This document shows, in pieces, positions 56,491 to 64,000 of a DNA stretch of 64,000 nt. A program made the translations under genes and the position numbers. Source of the stretch: Deinococcus seoulensis. GTDB lineage: Bacteria > Deinococcota > Deinococci > Deinococcales > Deinococcaceae. Where the stretch lies: contig NZ_BMQM01000010.1 of the NCBI RefSeq assembly GCF_014648115.1, positions 61,665 through 125,664 on the forward strand, read 5' to 3'. The notes beneath the pieces are model-generated. The model saw only the letters and a list, made by a program, of their open reading frames with translations. It did not search any database and was not told where the DNA came from. Each line of letters starts with the position of its first letter. Within the stretch, counting starts at the first letter, position 1.

Positions 56491-57875
56491 TTCCGGCTGC
56501 CGCCCCTGCCGCCCCACCTCCCGAACTGCTGCCCGACACGACCTCCGCGCAGCGCTGGCGGTACGCGGTCATGAACTTCGGGCTGACCATCCCGGTGCAG
56601 ACCGGCAGTTTCCTGCTGCTGTACTACGTGGACGACCGCCGCATGGACCCCGCCTGGGCCGCGACCGCCCTGACCTGCTTCGCCGTGTACAACGCCGCGA
56701 ACAACCCGGTCATCGGGTTCCTGAGCGACCGGACCCGCTCACGCTGGGGCCGCCGCATTCCGTTCGTGCGCTTCGGGTTCCTGCCGGGCCTGATCCTGTT
56801 CGCGCTGCTGTTCTCGGCACCGTTCGACGGCGTCAGCAGCCCCGCCGCGCTGCTGGTGTACTTCGTGGTCGTCTGGACACTCTGGGAGACCTTCAACACC
56901 GCCGTCGGCACCGGCTACCTGTCGCTGCTGCCCGAGATGTTCCGCACCTTCCAGGAACGCACGGACGTCGCGTGGCGCATGAACGCCGTGCAGGTCGCCG
57001 GACTGCTGATCGGGCTGGCGCTGCCGCCCCTGCTGGCCGGACTGCTCGGCTGGGGCGTCATGGCGGCCCTGTTCGCCGTGCTGGCCGCCGCCGCGATCCT
57101 GGCCGGGCTGGGCAGCCTGTTCGAGCGTCCGGGCACCGCCGCGCCAGGACTGGGGTTCTTCCGGGCGGCGCGCGTCACGTTCCGCAACCCGGCGTTCCTG
57201 ACCGTCGTGGCCGCGCAGACCATGCGCTTCTTCTGCACGGGCACGCTGGCGACCGGCATGGGCTTCTACGTGCGCTACAGCCTGGGCGAACCGGGCGGCG
57301 CCGCCACCACCCTGCTGCTGGCCTCCGCGTTCGTCACGGCCGGCGCGGCCCTGTGGCCCTGGCGGACCTACGTGACCCCCCGCCTGGGCGCACGCGGCAC
57401 GCTGCTGCTGGCCTTCGCGCTGGGGGCCGCCGCGCTGATCCCGCTGGCGCTGGTGAACACGCTGACCGGCGCGCTCGCCTCGACCGTGCTGTTCGGCGTG
57501 GCGCTCTCCGGCATGATCCTGATGGGCGACGTGATCCTGGGCGACGTGATCGACGAGGACGAAATCCGCACCGGCGAGCGCCGCGAGGGCCTGTACTACG
57601 GCATGTCCGGCTTCATCACCACCCTGAGCGCCGCCCTGACCGCGCAGGCCTTCGGAGCGGTCACGCGCGCCAGCGGCTACGACCCCACCCTGACCACGCA
57701 ACCCGACGCGGTCGCCGGGGGCTTCCGCTTCTTCATGACCGGCCCGCCCATCGCGGGCGCGCTGATCGCCGTGGCGTTGCTGGTCCTGTACCCGCTGCAC
57801 GGCGAACGCCTGAACGCCGTGCGCGCCGCCCTGAACCGCAAACGAACCGAGCAGGCCGCCCAGGGCGCAGGCTAG
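56487..57875 (+). CDS. GPH/MFS-type sugar transporter
   Basis: 462 residues from ATG 56487, twelve hydrophobic segments. '[22 protein letters not shown]' near 72-92 is the glycoside-pentoside-hexuronide loop motif, and '[27 protein letters not shown]' near 350 is the second typical block. These carriers take up sugars with a cation. The gene overlaps the ChbG deacetylase gene and probably works with it. It converges on prmC with a 4-nt overlap of coding ends. Confidence 0.87.
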   Translation: MIPAAAPAAPPPELLPDTTSAQRWRYAVMNFGLTIPVQTGSFLLLYYVDDRRMDPAWAATALTCFAVYNAANNPVIGFLSDRTRSRWGRRIPFVRFGFLPGLILFALLFSAPFDGVSSPAALLVYFVVVWTLWETFNTAVGTGYLSLLPEMFRTFQERTDVAWRMNAVQVAGLLIGLALPPLLAGLLGWGVMAALFAVLAAAAILAGLGSLFERPGTAAPGLGFFRAARVTFRNPAFLTVVAAQTMRFFCTGTLATGMGFYVRYSLGEPGGAATTLLLASAFVTAGAALWPWRTYVTPRLGARGTLLLAFALGAAALIPLALVNTLTGALASTVLFGVALSGMILMGDVILGDVIDEDEIRTGERREGLYYGMSGFITTLSAALTAQAFGAVTRASGYDPTLTTQPDAVAGGFRFFMTGPPIAGALIAVALLVLYPLHGERLNAVRAALNRKRTEQAAQGAG

Positions 57876-58714
57876 CCCGGCCCCCCGGCCCGACGCGCCT
57901 GCACGAAGCGTTCGCGGCCGGTCAGGTCGGCGTGCAGTTGGGCGTCCCAGCCGTCTGCGCGCAGTTCGTCTGCCAGCGTGGCGGCGTTGCGCGGGTCGAG
58001 TTCCAGCCACAGCTCCCCGCCCGCTGCCAGTGCGGCCGGGGCCTGTGCGGCCAGCCTCCGGGCCAGGGTCAGGCCGTCCGGGCCGGAGTACAGCGCCATG
58101 TCCGGGTCGCGCTGCACTTCCGGGTCGGCGTGCGCGCGGTCCCCGTCCGGCAGGTACGGGGGGTTGCTGACGATCAGGTCGAACGGGCCGGTCACGCCCG
58201 CCAGCAGGTCCGCCTGCACCCACGTGACGTCCAGGCCGTTCAGGGTGGCGTTCTCGCGCGCCAGGGCCAGCGCGCCTGGGCTGAGGTCCGTGGCGGTTAC
58301 GGCCGCGCCGGGGCAGGCGGCCTTCATGCCCAGCGCCAGTGCGCCCGTGCCGGTGCCCACGTCCAGCACGCGCGGCCGGGGCCTGGACTGCACGCCCGGC
58401 AGCAGCAGGTGCAGCAGCCACTCGGTTTCCGGGCGGGGCACCAGGGCGCGCGGGTCGCTGCGGAGCCGCACGCCGCCCCACTCGACCTCACCCAGAATGT
58501 GTTGCAGCGGCTCGCGCGCCGCGCGGCGGTCCAGCAGCGCCGCGTAACGCGCCTGACCGTCCGCGCCGACCGGTTCGTGCGCGCGGGTCAGCAGCGCCGT
58601 GGGCGTCAGGTGCAGCGCGCTCAGCAGCAGTTCGCGGGCGTCCACCTCCGGGGAGGGAACGCCCGCGCTGCCCAGCCGCGCCGCGCCCTGCCGTAACAGG
58701 TCACGCAGCTGCAC
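57872..58714 (-). CDS. prmC: Release factor glutamine methyltransferase
   Basis: 280 residues. The N-terminal helical domain is followed by the methyltransferase fold with '[15 protein letters not shown]' near 117 and the diagnostic '[14 protein letters not shown]' near 175. PrmC methylates the Gln of the GGQ motif in release factors, using S-adenosylmethionine. The stop lies just past the end of the convergent transporter gene. 4 nt separate it from khpB upstream, so the two are in one operon. Confidence 0.93.
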   Translation of the reverse strand: MQLRDLLRQGAARLGSAGVPSPEVDARELLLSALHLTPTALLTRAHEPVGADGQARYAALLDRRAAREPLQHILGEVEWGGVRLRSDPRALVPRPETEWLLHLLLPGVQSRPRPRVLDVGTGTGALALGMKAACPGAAVTATDLSPGALALARENATLNGLDVTWVQADLLAGVTGPFDLIVSNPPYLPDGDRAHADPEVQRDPDMALYSGPDGLTLARRLAAQAPAALAAGGELWLELDPRNAATLADELRADGWDAQLHADLTGRERFVQARRAGGPG

Positions 58715-58718
58715 GCCC

Positions 58719-59300
<582 letters not shown>

Positions 59301-59307
59301 ACCCCGC

Positions 59308-59313
59308 AGTCTA
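59308..59313 (-). promoter_or_regulatory. leaderless -10 box of khpB-prmC
   Basis: TAGACT on the minus strand, 7 nt before ATG 59300. Confidence 0.6.
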
Positions 59314-59324
59314 GCGCGGCCCCC

Positions 59325-59816
59325 TCACGAATTTCCCACGGACTGCCCCGCCACGCGGGCCGCGAAGGTGCGGGCGCTGCGTTCCAGCAGGCGGTACATC
59401 TCCTCGAATCCGTCCTGACCGCCGTAGTAGGGGTCCGGTACGTCCACGCCCGGCGCGAGCGGATCGAAGTCCCGCATCAGTTGCACACGCGCCTCCGCGT
59501 TCGGCGGGCTCAGGCGGCGCGCGTCCGCGAGGTTCGAGGCGTCCATCGCCAGGATCACGTCCTGCTCGTAGAAATCTGCCGCCGACAGCTGCCGCGCCCG
59601 GCCCTCCAGGGGCAGGCCGTGCCGTGCCGCCACCTCCCGGCTGCGCGGGTCGGCGGGGCGGCCCACGTGCCAGTCACCGGTTCCGGCGCTGCTCACCACG
59701 GCTGTTACGCCCGCCGCCGCCAGTTCGCGCCGCAGCAGCGCCTCGGCCACCGGACTGCGGCAGATGTTCCCCAGGCACAACGCCAGCACCCGCAGCGGTT
59801 TTCCGGTATCAGTCAT
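59325..59816 (-). CDS. Low-molecular-weight protein tyrosine phosphatase
   Basis: 163 residues. The P-loop '[18 protein letters not shown]' (about 11-28) has the CX5R signature, and the general acid Asp sits in '[20 protein letters not shown]' near 131. Such enzymes dephosphorylate tyrosines or small phosphate esters. The start overlaps the end of the DUF418 gene by 8 nt, so translation is coupled. Confidence 0.92.
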   Translation of the reverse strand: MTDTGKPLRVLALCLGNICRSPVAEALLRRELAAAGVTAVVSSAGTGDWHVGRPADPRSREVAARHGLPLEGRARQLSAADFYEQDVILAMDASNLADARRLSPPNAEARVQLMRDFDPLAPGVDVPDPYYGGQDGFEEMYRLLERSARTFAARVAGQSVGNS

Positions 59817-60999
59817 GCGCCCGATTCTGCCGGACGCGCGGGCCGTACACCACCCGCCGCACCAGCCCTTCCAGCGGCCCCTGCCCGAAGCGGGCCAGCC
59901 ACCACGCGCTCAGCGGCACCTGCGCCAGCCCCACGGTCAGCGACAGGGCCAGCCCGGCCGCCGCGCCCCACCGTCCGAACTGCGCGCCCGCGTACGGGTA
60001 GAACAAAGCGGTCATCAGCAGGCTCTGCGTCAGGTAGTTGCTCATGGCGGTGCGTCCACTGGCCGCCAGGGGCCGCAGCCACCCCAGCCGCCCCCGCGCG
60101 GCCAGCAGCCCGATCACGCCCACGTACCCCAGCGCGGACGCCAGCCCGCCCCCCATCCGGACCGGCAGGGCCAGCGCGCCCGCCGCGTACTCCGGGCGGG
60201 TGTTCAGGTACGCCAGCAGCGCCCCCAGCGGCAACCCCAGCCCCAGCCCACCCACCGCCAGTCCGCGCAGCGTGCGCGTGTGCTCGTGCGGGCGCAGCAG
60301 CAACCCCGACCGCTGCGCCGCCGCGCCCAGGCAGAACAGCGCCAGCAGCCACGGCCCGTTGAACAGCGCGCTGCCCAGCAGTTCCGGCGAGAACTCGGCC
60401 GCGCGGGCCGCCACGTTCCCCGCGTAGGTGCCGCCCAGGTCCGGCAGGCCCGACCAGCGCGTGCCCGCCTCGCCCCGGCTGGCCAGGGCCGACAGCAGGT
60501 CCAGGCCCAGGTACCAGGTGCCCAGCACGCCCGCCATGACCAGCAGCGTGCGGGTGTTCATCCGCACGGTCGCCAGCATGCCCAGCCCCACCAGCGCGTA
60601 CAGACTGATGATGTCCCCATGCCACACCAGCACGAAGTGCGCCGCGCCGAGCAGCAGCAGCGCCGCGTGCCGCCGCAGGAACACGCCCGCCCCGTGCCGT
60701 GCCAGCAGGCCCGCCGCGCCCCACCCGAACAGCATCGCGAAGATCGAGATGAACCGCCCGTTCGCCAGCACGTCCGTGACCACCTGCGCCGCGCGGTCCA
60801 GGCCCGATTGCCGCCACTCCAGAAATCCCGCGAAGTCCTGCATGTTCACGACCAGGATGCCCAGCAGGCTCAGGCCGCGCAGCACGTCCGGCAGCGGCGA
60901 GCGGTCCTGCACCGGCCCCCGCTGCGGCCCCTGCGGCACAGTGGCGTCGGGCGGCAGCGGCGCGGCAGCGGGATCGGCAGACGGCGCGGGATCGGTCAT
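59809..60999 (-). CDS. DUF418-domain membrane protein
   Basis: 396 residues, about ten hydrophobic segments. '[19 protein letters not shown]' (38-56) is the start of the heparan-alpha-glucosaminide acetyltransferase/DUF418 group, and '[25 protein letters not shown]' near 310 is typical of the DUF418 C-terminus. Members may be membrane acyltransferases; this is not proven. TAGCCT 6 nt before the ATG defines the start. The N-terminus (1-35) is Pro/Ala-rich and should be cytoplasmic. Confidence 0.82.
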   Translation of the reverse strand: MTDPAPSADPAAAPLPPDATVPQGPQRGPVQDRSPLPDVLRGLSLLGILVVNMQDFAGFLEWRQSGLDRAAQVVTDVLANGRFISIFAMLFGWGAAGLLARHGAGVFLRRHAALLLLGAAHFVLVWHGDIISLYALVGLGMLATVRMNTRTLLVMAGVLGTWYLGLDLLSALASRGEAGTRWSGLPDLGGTYAGNVAARAAEFSPELLGSALFNGPWLLALFCLGAAAQRSGLLLRPHEHTRTLRGLAVGGLGLGLPLGALLAYLNTRPEYAAGALALPVRMGGGLASALGYVGVIGLLAARGRLGWLRPLAASGRTAMSNYLTQSLLMTALFYPYAGAQFGRWGAAAGLALSLTVGLAQVPLSAWWLARFGQGPLEGLVRRVVYGPRVRQNRAHD

Positions 61000-61005
61000 G
61001 CCCGC

Positions 61006-61011
61006 AGGCTA
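61006..61011 (-). promoter_or_regulatory. leaderless -10 box of DUF418 gene
   Basis: TAGCCT on the minus strand, 6 nt before ATG 60999. Confidence 0.6.
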
Positions 61012-61051
61012 GCAGGCGGCCCGGCCGGCGTCCGGCGAGCCTGCACGGCCA

Positions 61052-61075
61052 TAAAAAACCGCCCCGGAGGGCGGT
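61052..61075 (-). terminator. terminator after cytochrome P450 gene
   Basis: On the minus strand ACCGCCC/GGGCGGT with a 4-nt CCGG-type loop and a run of six T, 42 nt beyond the P450 stop. Confidence 0.85.
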
Positions 61076-61116
61076 GATGTCGAACACTATAGCGTGGTAT
61101 GCAGCCGGGATCAAGG

Positions 61117-62268
61117 CTATGCAGGCTGTGCCTGAACGACCAACGGCCCGCGCGGCCCGAGCGTCAGGCCCGGCAGCGGCGTGGGGTCGCCCCACACGGC
61201 CCGCAGGGGGGGCAGCGCCCCCAGCGTGTCGTGAATCAGCATCTGCGCGAGGTGCATGCCCAGGCACAGCCGCTCGCCGCCCCCAAACGGCAGGTACGCC
61301 CACGCGGGGGGTCTGGCGGCCCAGCGGCCCGGATCGAACTCGTCGGGGCGGTCCCACACGGCCGGGTCACGCCCACTCAGGTACGGCGAGTACAGCGCCA
61401 GCGCCCCGCGCGGCAACCGTATCCCGTGCCAGTCGAGGTCGCGGCTCAGGCGGCGGCTGCCCATCCAGCCCGGCGGGAACAGACGCAGCACCTCCTTCAG
61501 CACCGCCGCGTGATGCTCGGGCGCGTGCCACTGCGGATGCTGCGCCAGGAACCAGATCGCGTACGCCAGCGCGTGCGTGGTCGTGTCGTGCGCCGCCGCC
61601 AGCGACACCCGCGCCTCCTCCAGCCCGCCCGGCAGCGGCGCCAGCACTGCCAGCAGGTCGTCATGCCCCCGCCCGGTCAGGCGCACGTGCGCGAGGCGGC
61701 GCAGCTCGGCGTCCACCCGCGCGAACAGCAGCGGACGCGGAATCGCCGGGACCGGAAACGGACGGCGCAGCGGCGCCAGGAACGCGTGCAGCAGCCCCAC
61801 GTCGAACTCCCCGCTGAAGTACGCGGCGTTCAGCAAATGCAGCACCGCGCCGTCCGCCCAGGCCAGCGCATCGAACTCCCCGTCCAGTACGCCCGGCAAC
61901 GCCGCCCGCGTCCGCGCCTGCAACGCCAGCAGGTGCCCCCGCCCGAACCCCGGATTCATCAGCGAGCGCCGCCCCCCGTGCCCCGGCGCGTCCGACAGGA
62001 TCACCCCACCCGACAGGTACGGCACGATCCGCGACAGGCTCCCCGCACTGCGGAACGTGCCCAGGTCCGTCAGCACCGCCCGGTTCCACGCCGCGCCCAC
62101 CCCCACCACCGCCGGAAGGCCCAGCCGCAACCGGAACACATCCACGCCCGCCGAGCGCGCCCGCGCCGCACCCTCCTCGATCAGCGGCAGAGGCGACAGA
62201 GCCCAGTCCTGAAGGTGCCCGTTCCCCGGACGGGTCGGCGGTTCAGGCAGAAAACGGAAGTCACGCAT
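61117..62268 (-). CDS. Cytochrome P450
   Basis: 383 residues from ATG 62268 (MRDFRFLPEPP). I-helix 'AAAHDTTTHALAYA' near 222, the ExxR pair in 'VLKEVLRLFPPG' near 263 and the heme loop 'LPFGGGERLCLGMHLAQ' near 332 with the cysteine ligand are all present. The size fits a soluble bacterial P450. One P450 of D. radiodurans (CYP287A1) hydroxylates carotenoids at C-2; this gene could be its counterpart, but no carotenoid genes are nearby to support that. Redox partners are not adjacent. Confidence 0.92.
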   Translation of the reverse strand: MRDFRFLPEPPTRPGNGHLQDWALSPLPLIEEGAARARSAGVDVFRLRLGLPAVVGVGAAWNRAVLTDLGTFRSAGSLSRIVPYLSGGVILSDAPGHGGRRSLMNPGFGRGHLLALQARTRAALPGVLDGEFDALAWADGAVLHLLNAAYFSGEFDVGLLHAFLAPLRRPFPVPAIPRPLLFARVDAELRRLAHVRLTGRGHDDLLAVLAPLPGGLEEARVSLAAAHDTTTHALAYAIWFLAQHPQWHAPEHHAAVLKEVLRLFPPGWMGSRRLSRDLDWHGIRLPRGALALYSPYLSGRDPAVWDRPDEFDPGRWAARPPAWAYLPFGGGERLCLGMHLAQMLIHDTLGALPPLRAVWGDPTPLPGLTLGPRGPLVVQAQPA

Positions 62269-62357
62269 GCCCCGGCATGCTGTCAGGAACCGCACTCCGG
62301 CACAAGCCGCGCCCGCACCCGGCAGGGTTAGTCCGGGTGCGGGCGCGGTAACGGATT

Positions 62358-63584
62358 TCAGGGCACCGAGTTCCAGACGTTGGCGTTCTGGTCATTGATG
62401 AAGGTCCAGAACTTGGTTCCGAGCTTGAACGCGGCGAACACGCTCGGGTCTCCTGCGACTGCCCAGAAGGAGTGCCCACCGCTGCCGTCATGGAATTCGC
62501 CCATGCGCCAGCCCTGCCCGAACTGCGTGGCGCAGATGCCGTCAGCCAGAATCTGTGAATTCATCACCGATCCGGACACCGGTGTCGTCAGGCGCACCTG
62601 ACTCTTTGACCAGCCGTGGTAGAAGTCCGGGGTGATCCCGGCCGGCACCGGCAGATTGCCCGGGAGGATGCACAGCAGGGGCAGTACCGCCGTTTCCGGG
62701 GTGTCGCCGGCATAGGCGTTGGTGCCGGAGTGATTGCCGACGTTCACCAGGCGGTCCCTGACCTCGCGCACCGTCCAGGTCATGCCGCGCCGCAGCGCCG
62801 CCGGCTTGACCTTCTGGAGGCAGAAGGAGTCGTAGGCCATCCACGACACCCGCTCCGTGCGGCCCCTCACGGCGCTGGTGGAGTTGGCGTTGAAAGTGTT
62901 CACCTGCATGACGTTCGTGGCGGTCGTCGTCGTGAAGGTGTAGGACTGCGTGGCCCAGGTGGCGTTCGTCATGGGGGCCGAATCGAGCGTGGCGGCGCCC
63001 GGCGTGCCCCAGGGGTTGGGGGTCGCGCCGTTCCGGAACGCGACGCGGTACCGGGCGGGCGTGGGATTCGTGGAGGCGTTATGCTGCCGGGTCGCCAGCG
63101 TCAACCTGTAGGTGCCGGCGGGCAGGTTCACGTTCTGCTGGAAGGACTCACCGCCCTGACCGTACCCCCAGGCCAGCAGCCACCCCCTGGCACCGCCGAA
63201 ACCAGGTGTGGGGCCGACCTGCGGGGTGTAGACCGACGGGCTCCAGCCGGGCACCACCGACGGCGGGAAATTGGTACTGCCGCCCACCGTGAAGTCGCTG
63301 ACGTCGCCGTTGCGCAGCAGGTTGTCCCGGCAGCCGCGCGCCAGTTCCGCCTCGGCGGCGTTCGGCGCGGCGGCCCTCAGGTTCCCGGCCGTCTCACTGG
63401 CCGTGGGGCTTTCGGGCAGATCAGGCAGCGCCGCCGCCAGCGCCGCGCGGGGTGCGGCAGACAGCGAACCGGCTGGCGTGCGCTGCGCCGAAACTGGATT
63501 CAGACCCAGGGATGCGCTGATGGCCAGGGCAGCCAGGGAAAGGCGGGCGAGGGAACGCGGGGAAACCTGGGCGATTTGTGACAT
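62358..63584 (-). CDS. Large secreted protein with carbohydrate-binding-like domain
   Basis: 408 residues from ATG 63584, AAGGAG 8-9 nt upstream. The signal peptide ends near residue 34 (NPVSAQ). A linker rich in Ala and Pro leads to 'CRDNLLRNGDVSDFTVGGSTNFPPSVVPGW' near 84-113, the start of a beta-sandwich resembling carbohydrate-binding modules or PEP-CTERM-type domains ('SFQQNVNLPAGTYRLTLATRQHN' near 150). The C-terminal third has four cysteines and 'GWRMGEFHDGSGGHSFWAVAG'. No catalytic motif is recognised. Likely an extracellular or surface protein. Confidence 0.65.
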   Translation of the reverse strand: MSQIAQVSPRSLARLSLAALAISASLGLNPVSAQRTPAGSLSAAPRAALAAALPDLPESPTASETAGNLRAAAPNAAEAELARGCRDNLLRNGDVSDFTVGGSTNFPPSVVPGWSPSVYTPQVGPTPGFGGARGWLLAWGYGQGGESFQQNVNLPAGTYRLTLATRQHNASTNPTPARYRVAFRNGATPNPWGTPGAATLDSAPMTNATWATQSYTFTTTTATNVMQVNTFNANSTSAVRGRTERVSWMAYDSFCLQKVKPAALRRGMTWTVREVRDRLVNVGNHSGTNAYAGDTPETAVLPLLCILPGNLPVPAGITPDFYHGWSKSQVRLTTPVSGSVMNSQILADGICATQFGQGWRMGEFHDGSGGHSFWAVAGDPSVFAAFKLGTKFWTFINDQNANVWNSVP

Positions 63585-63776
63585 GACGCTCTCCTTAAGA
63601 ACCCGGCGGGCTCTCAACATTTGGATTGAAGATTCTGGGATGCTCGCGGTCTGTTCCGTCGTTATCCGTGCATGGCTCTGCCCCCTTCTTTCCTGTTGCC
63701 TGCATACTGATTCCCGACCCCTGAACGACCCCTGAACGCTGATGAACGCGCCGGGCAGTCGCAGGGGTGGCACAGC
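63585..63776. other. upstream region of secreted-protein gene
   Basis: About 190 nt, lower in GC than its surroundings, with no gene recognised. It should hold the promoter of the secreted-protein gene. Confidence 0.4.
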
Positions 63777-63800
63777 AAAAACCCCGCACTGGGCGGGGCT
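63777..63800. terminator. bidirectional-looking terminator
   Basis: AAAAACCCCGC/GCGGGGCTTT stem with loop ACTGG, with A run on the left and T run on the right. No coding gene on the plus strand ends here, so it may serve a transcript I cannot see, or belong to the adjacent repeat. Confidence 0.7.
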
Positions 63801-63807
63801 TTGTATG

Positions 63808-63855
63808 ACACGGAATCCGATTGAATGGTGTGCCAAAACCGTTCAATCCGAGCGG
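63808..63855 (+). repeat. truncated family A repeat
   Basis: It keeps the terminus and the first hairpin (GATTGAATGG...CCGTTCAATC) and stops at GAGCGG, after which unrelated sequence begins. The other 80 nt of the element are absent. Confidence 0.8.
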
Positions 63856-63874
63856 GGGGTAGTTGGCTGGAACT

Positions 63875-64000
63875 ATGCCCGACAGGAAACGCCTTGAGGC
63901 CGTGACAGCCACGCTCGCAGCGTCCAAACGCGATCGGTCAGCCCAATCGCCATCGCCGGTGTGCGCTGGAGGTACTGTTGACGTCCCTTCGGGACGTCAA
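63875..64000 (+). other. possible partial gene at window edge
   Basis: An ATG at 63875 opens a frame of 42 codons to the end of the window (MPDRKRLEAVTATLAAS...). I do not recognise it. The last 23 nt are a perfect hairpin TTGACGTCCC-TTC-GGGACGTCAA. It could be the start of a gene, of an inserted element or of nothing. Confidence 0.3.

Overview
This is a very GC-rich chromosomal segment from a member of the genus Deinococcus (species not determined). The evidence is the gene set: a bacillithiol deacetylase, an acyl-ACP desaturase, a DUF3160 protein, paired deoxynucleoside kinases and a MurE with an atypical specificity motif. A second line of evidence is the promoters. About twenty genes carry a TANNNT -10 box only 5-8 nt in front of the start codon, the leaderless-mRNA arrangement reported for Deinococcus deserti. 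I see no rRNA operon, prophage, complete insertion sequence or CRISPR array. Gene density is high and most of the content is housekeeping or lineage-specific.

Layout. 1-9 kb: CapA-like protein (partial), DUF3160 protein, murE, two deoxynucleoside kinases, a ribbon-helix-helix/SPFH pair behind a perfect 16-bp palindrome, an HtrA protease and a cysteine-less FmdB-like protein. 9.5-11.7 kb: a glmS ribozyme and glmS. 11.7-18.1 kb: papain-like protease, catalase-family protein, and a btuF-btuC-btuD-ferredoxin operon under a cobalamin riboswitch. 18.2-22.7 kb: sterol-desaturase-type protein, PlsC acyltransferase, xseB, flavin reductase, AlkA-type glycosylase. 22.9-24.4 kb: a subtilase broken at two homopolymer runs. 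24.8-34.5 kb: SDR, Nudix, a fused ATPase-permease ABC protein, EamA transporter, SRPBCC protein, TetR with a visible operator, hisC, chrA. 34.6-41.3 kb: tRNA-Leu, glycosyltransferase, hisA, YihY protein, malic enzyme. 41.5-51.3 kb: dnaX, secreted and redox proteins, cyclophilin, rpoZ, gnd. 51.4-64 kb: tRNA-Thr, bshB1, ParA/peroxiredoxin pair, acyl-ACP desaturase, ChbG deacetylase with a sugar transporter, prmC, khpB, phosphatase, cytochrome P450 and a large secreted protein.

How the genes relate. Several adjacent genes overlap by 1-8 nt or lie within a few bases and are probably translated together: the kinase pair, htrA/fmdB-like, btuCD, Nudix/SDR, EamA/ABC, TetR/109-aa protein, hisC/YkgJ, ChbG/sugar transporter, peroxiredoxin/ParA and phosphatase/DUF418. 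Visible metabolic control is by RNA at two places (GlcN6P-sensing ribozyme, B12 riboswitch) and by palindromic operators at two others.

The most unusual signal is intergenic. Three kinds of hairpin-forming small repeat lie in the gaps: a ~130-bp element with inverted termini (four full copies plus fragments), a different 129-bp nested palindrome, and five hairpins built from degenerate 7-bp units. Again and again their edge coincides with the stop codon of the upstream gene. This looks like a repeat system specialised for gene 3' ends and is the best candidate here for undescribed biology.
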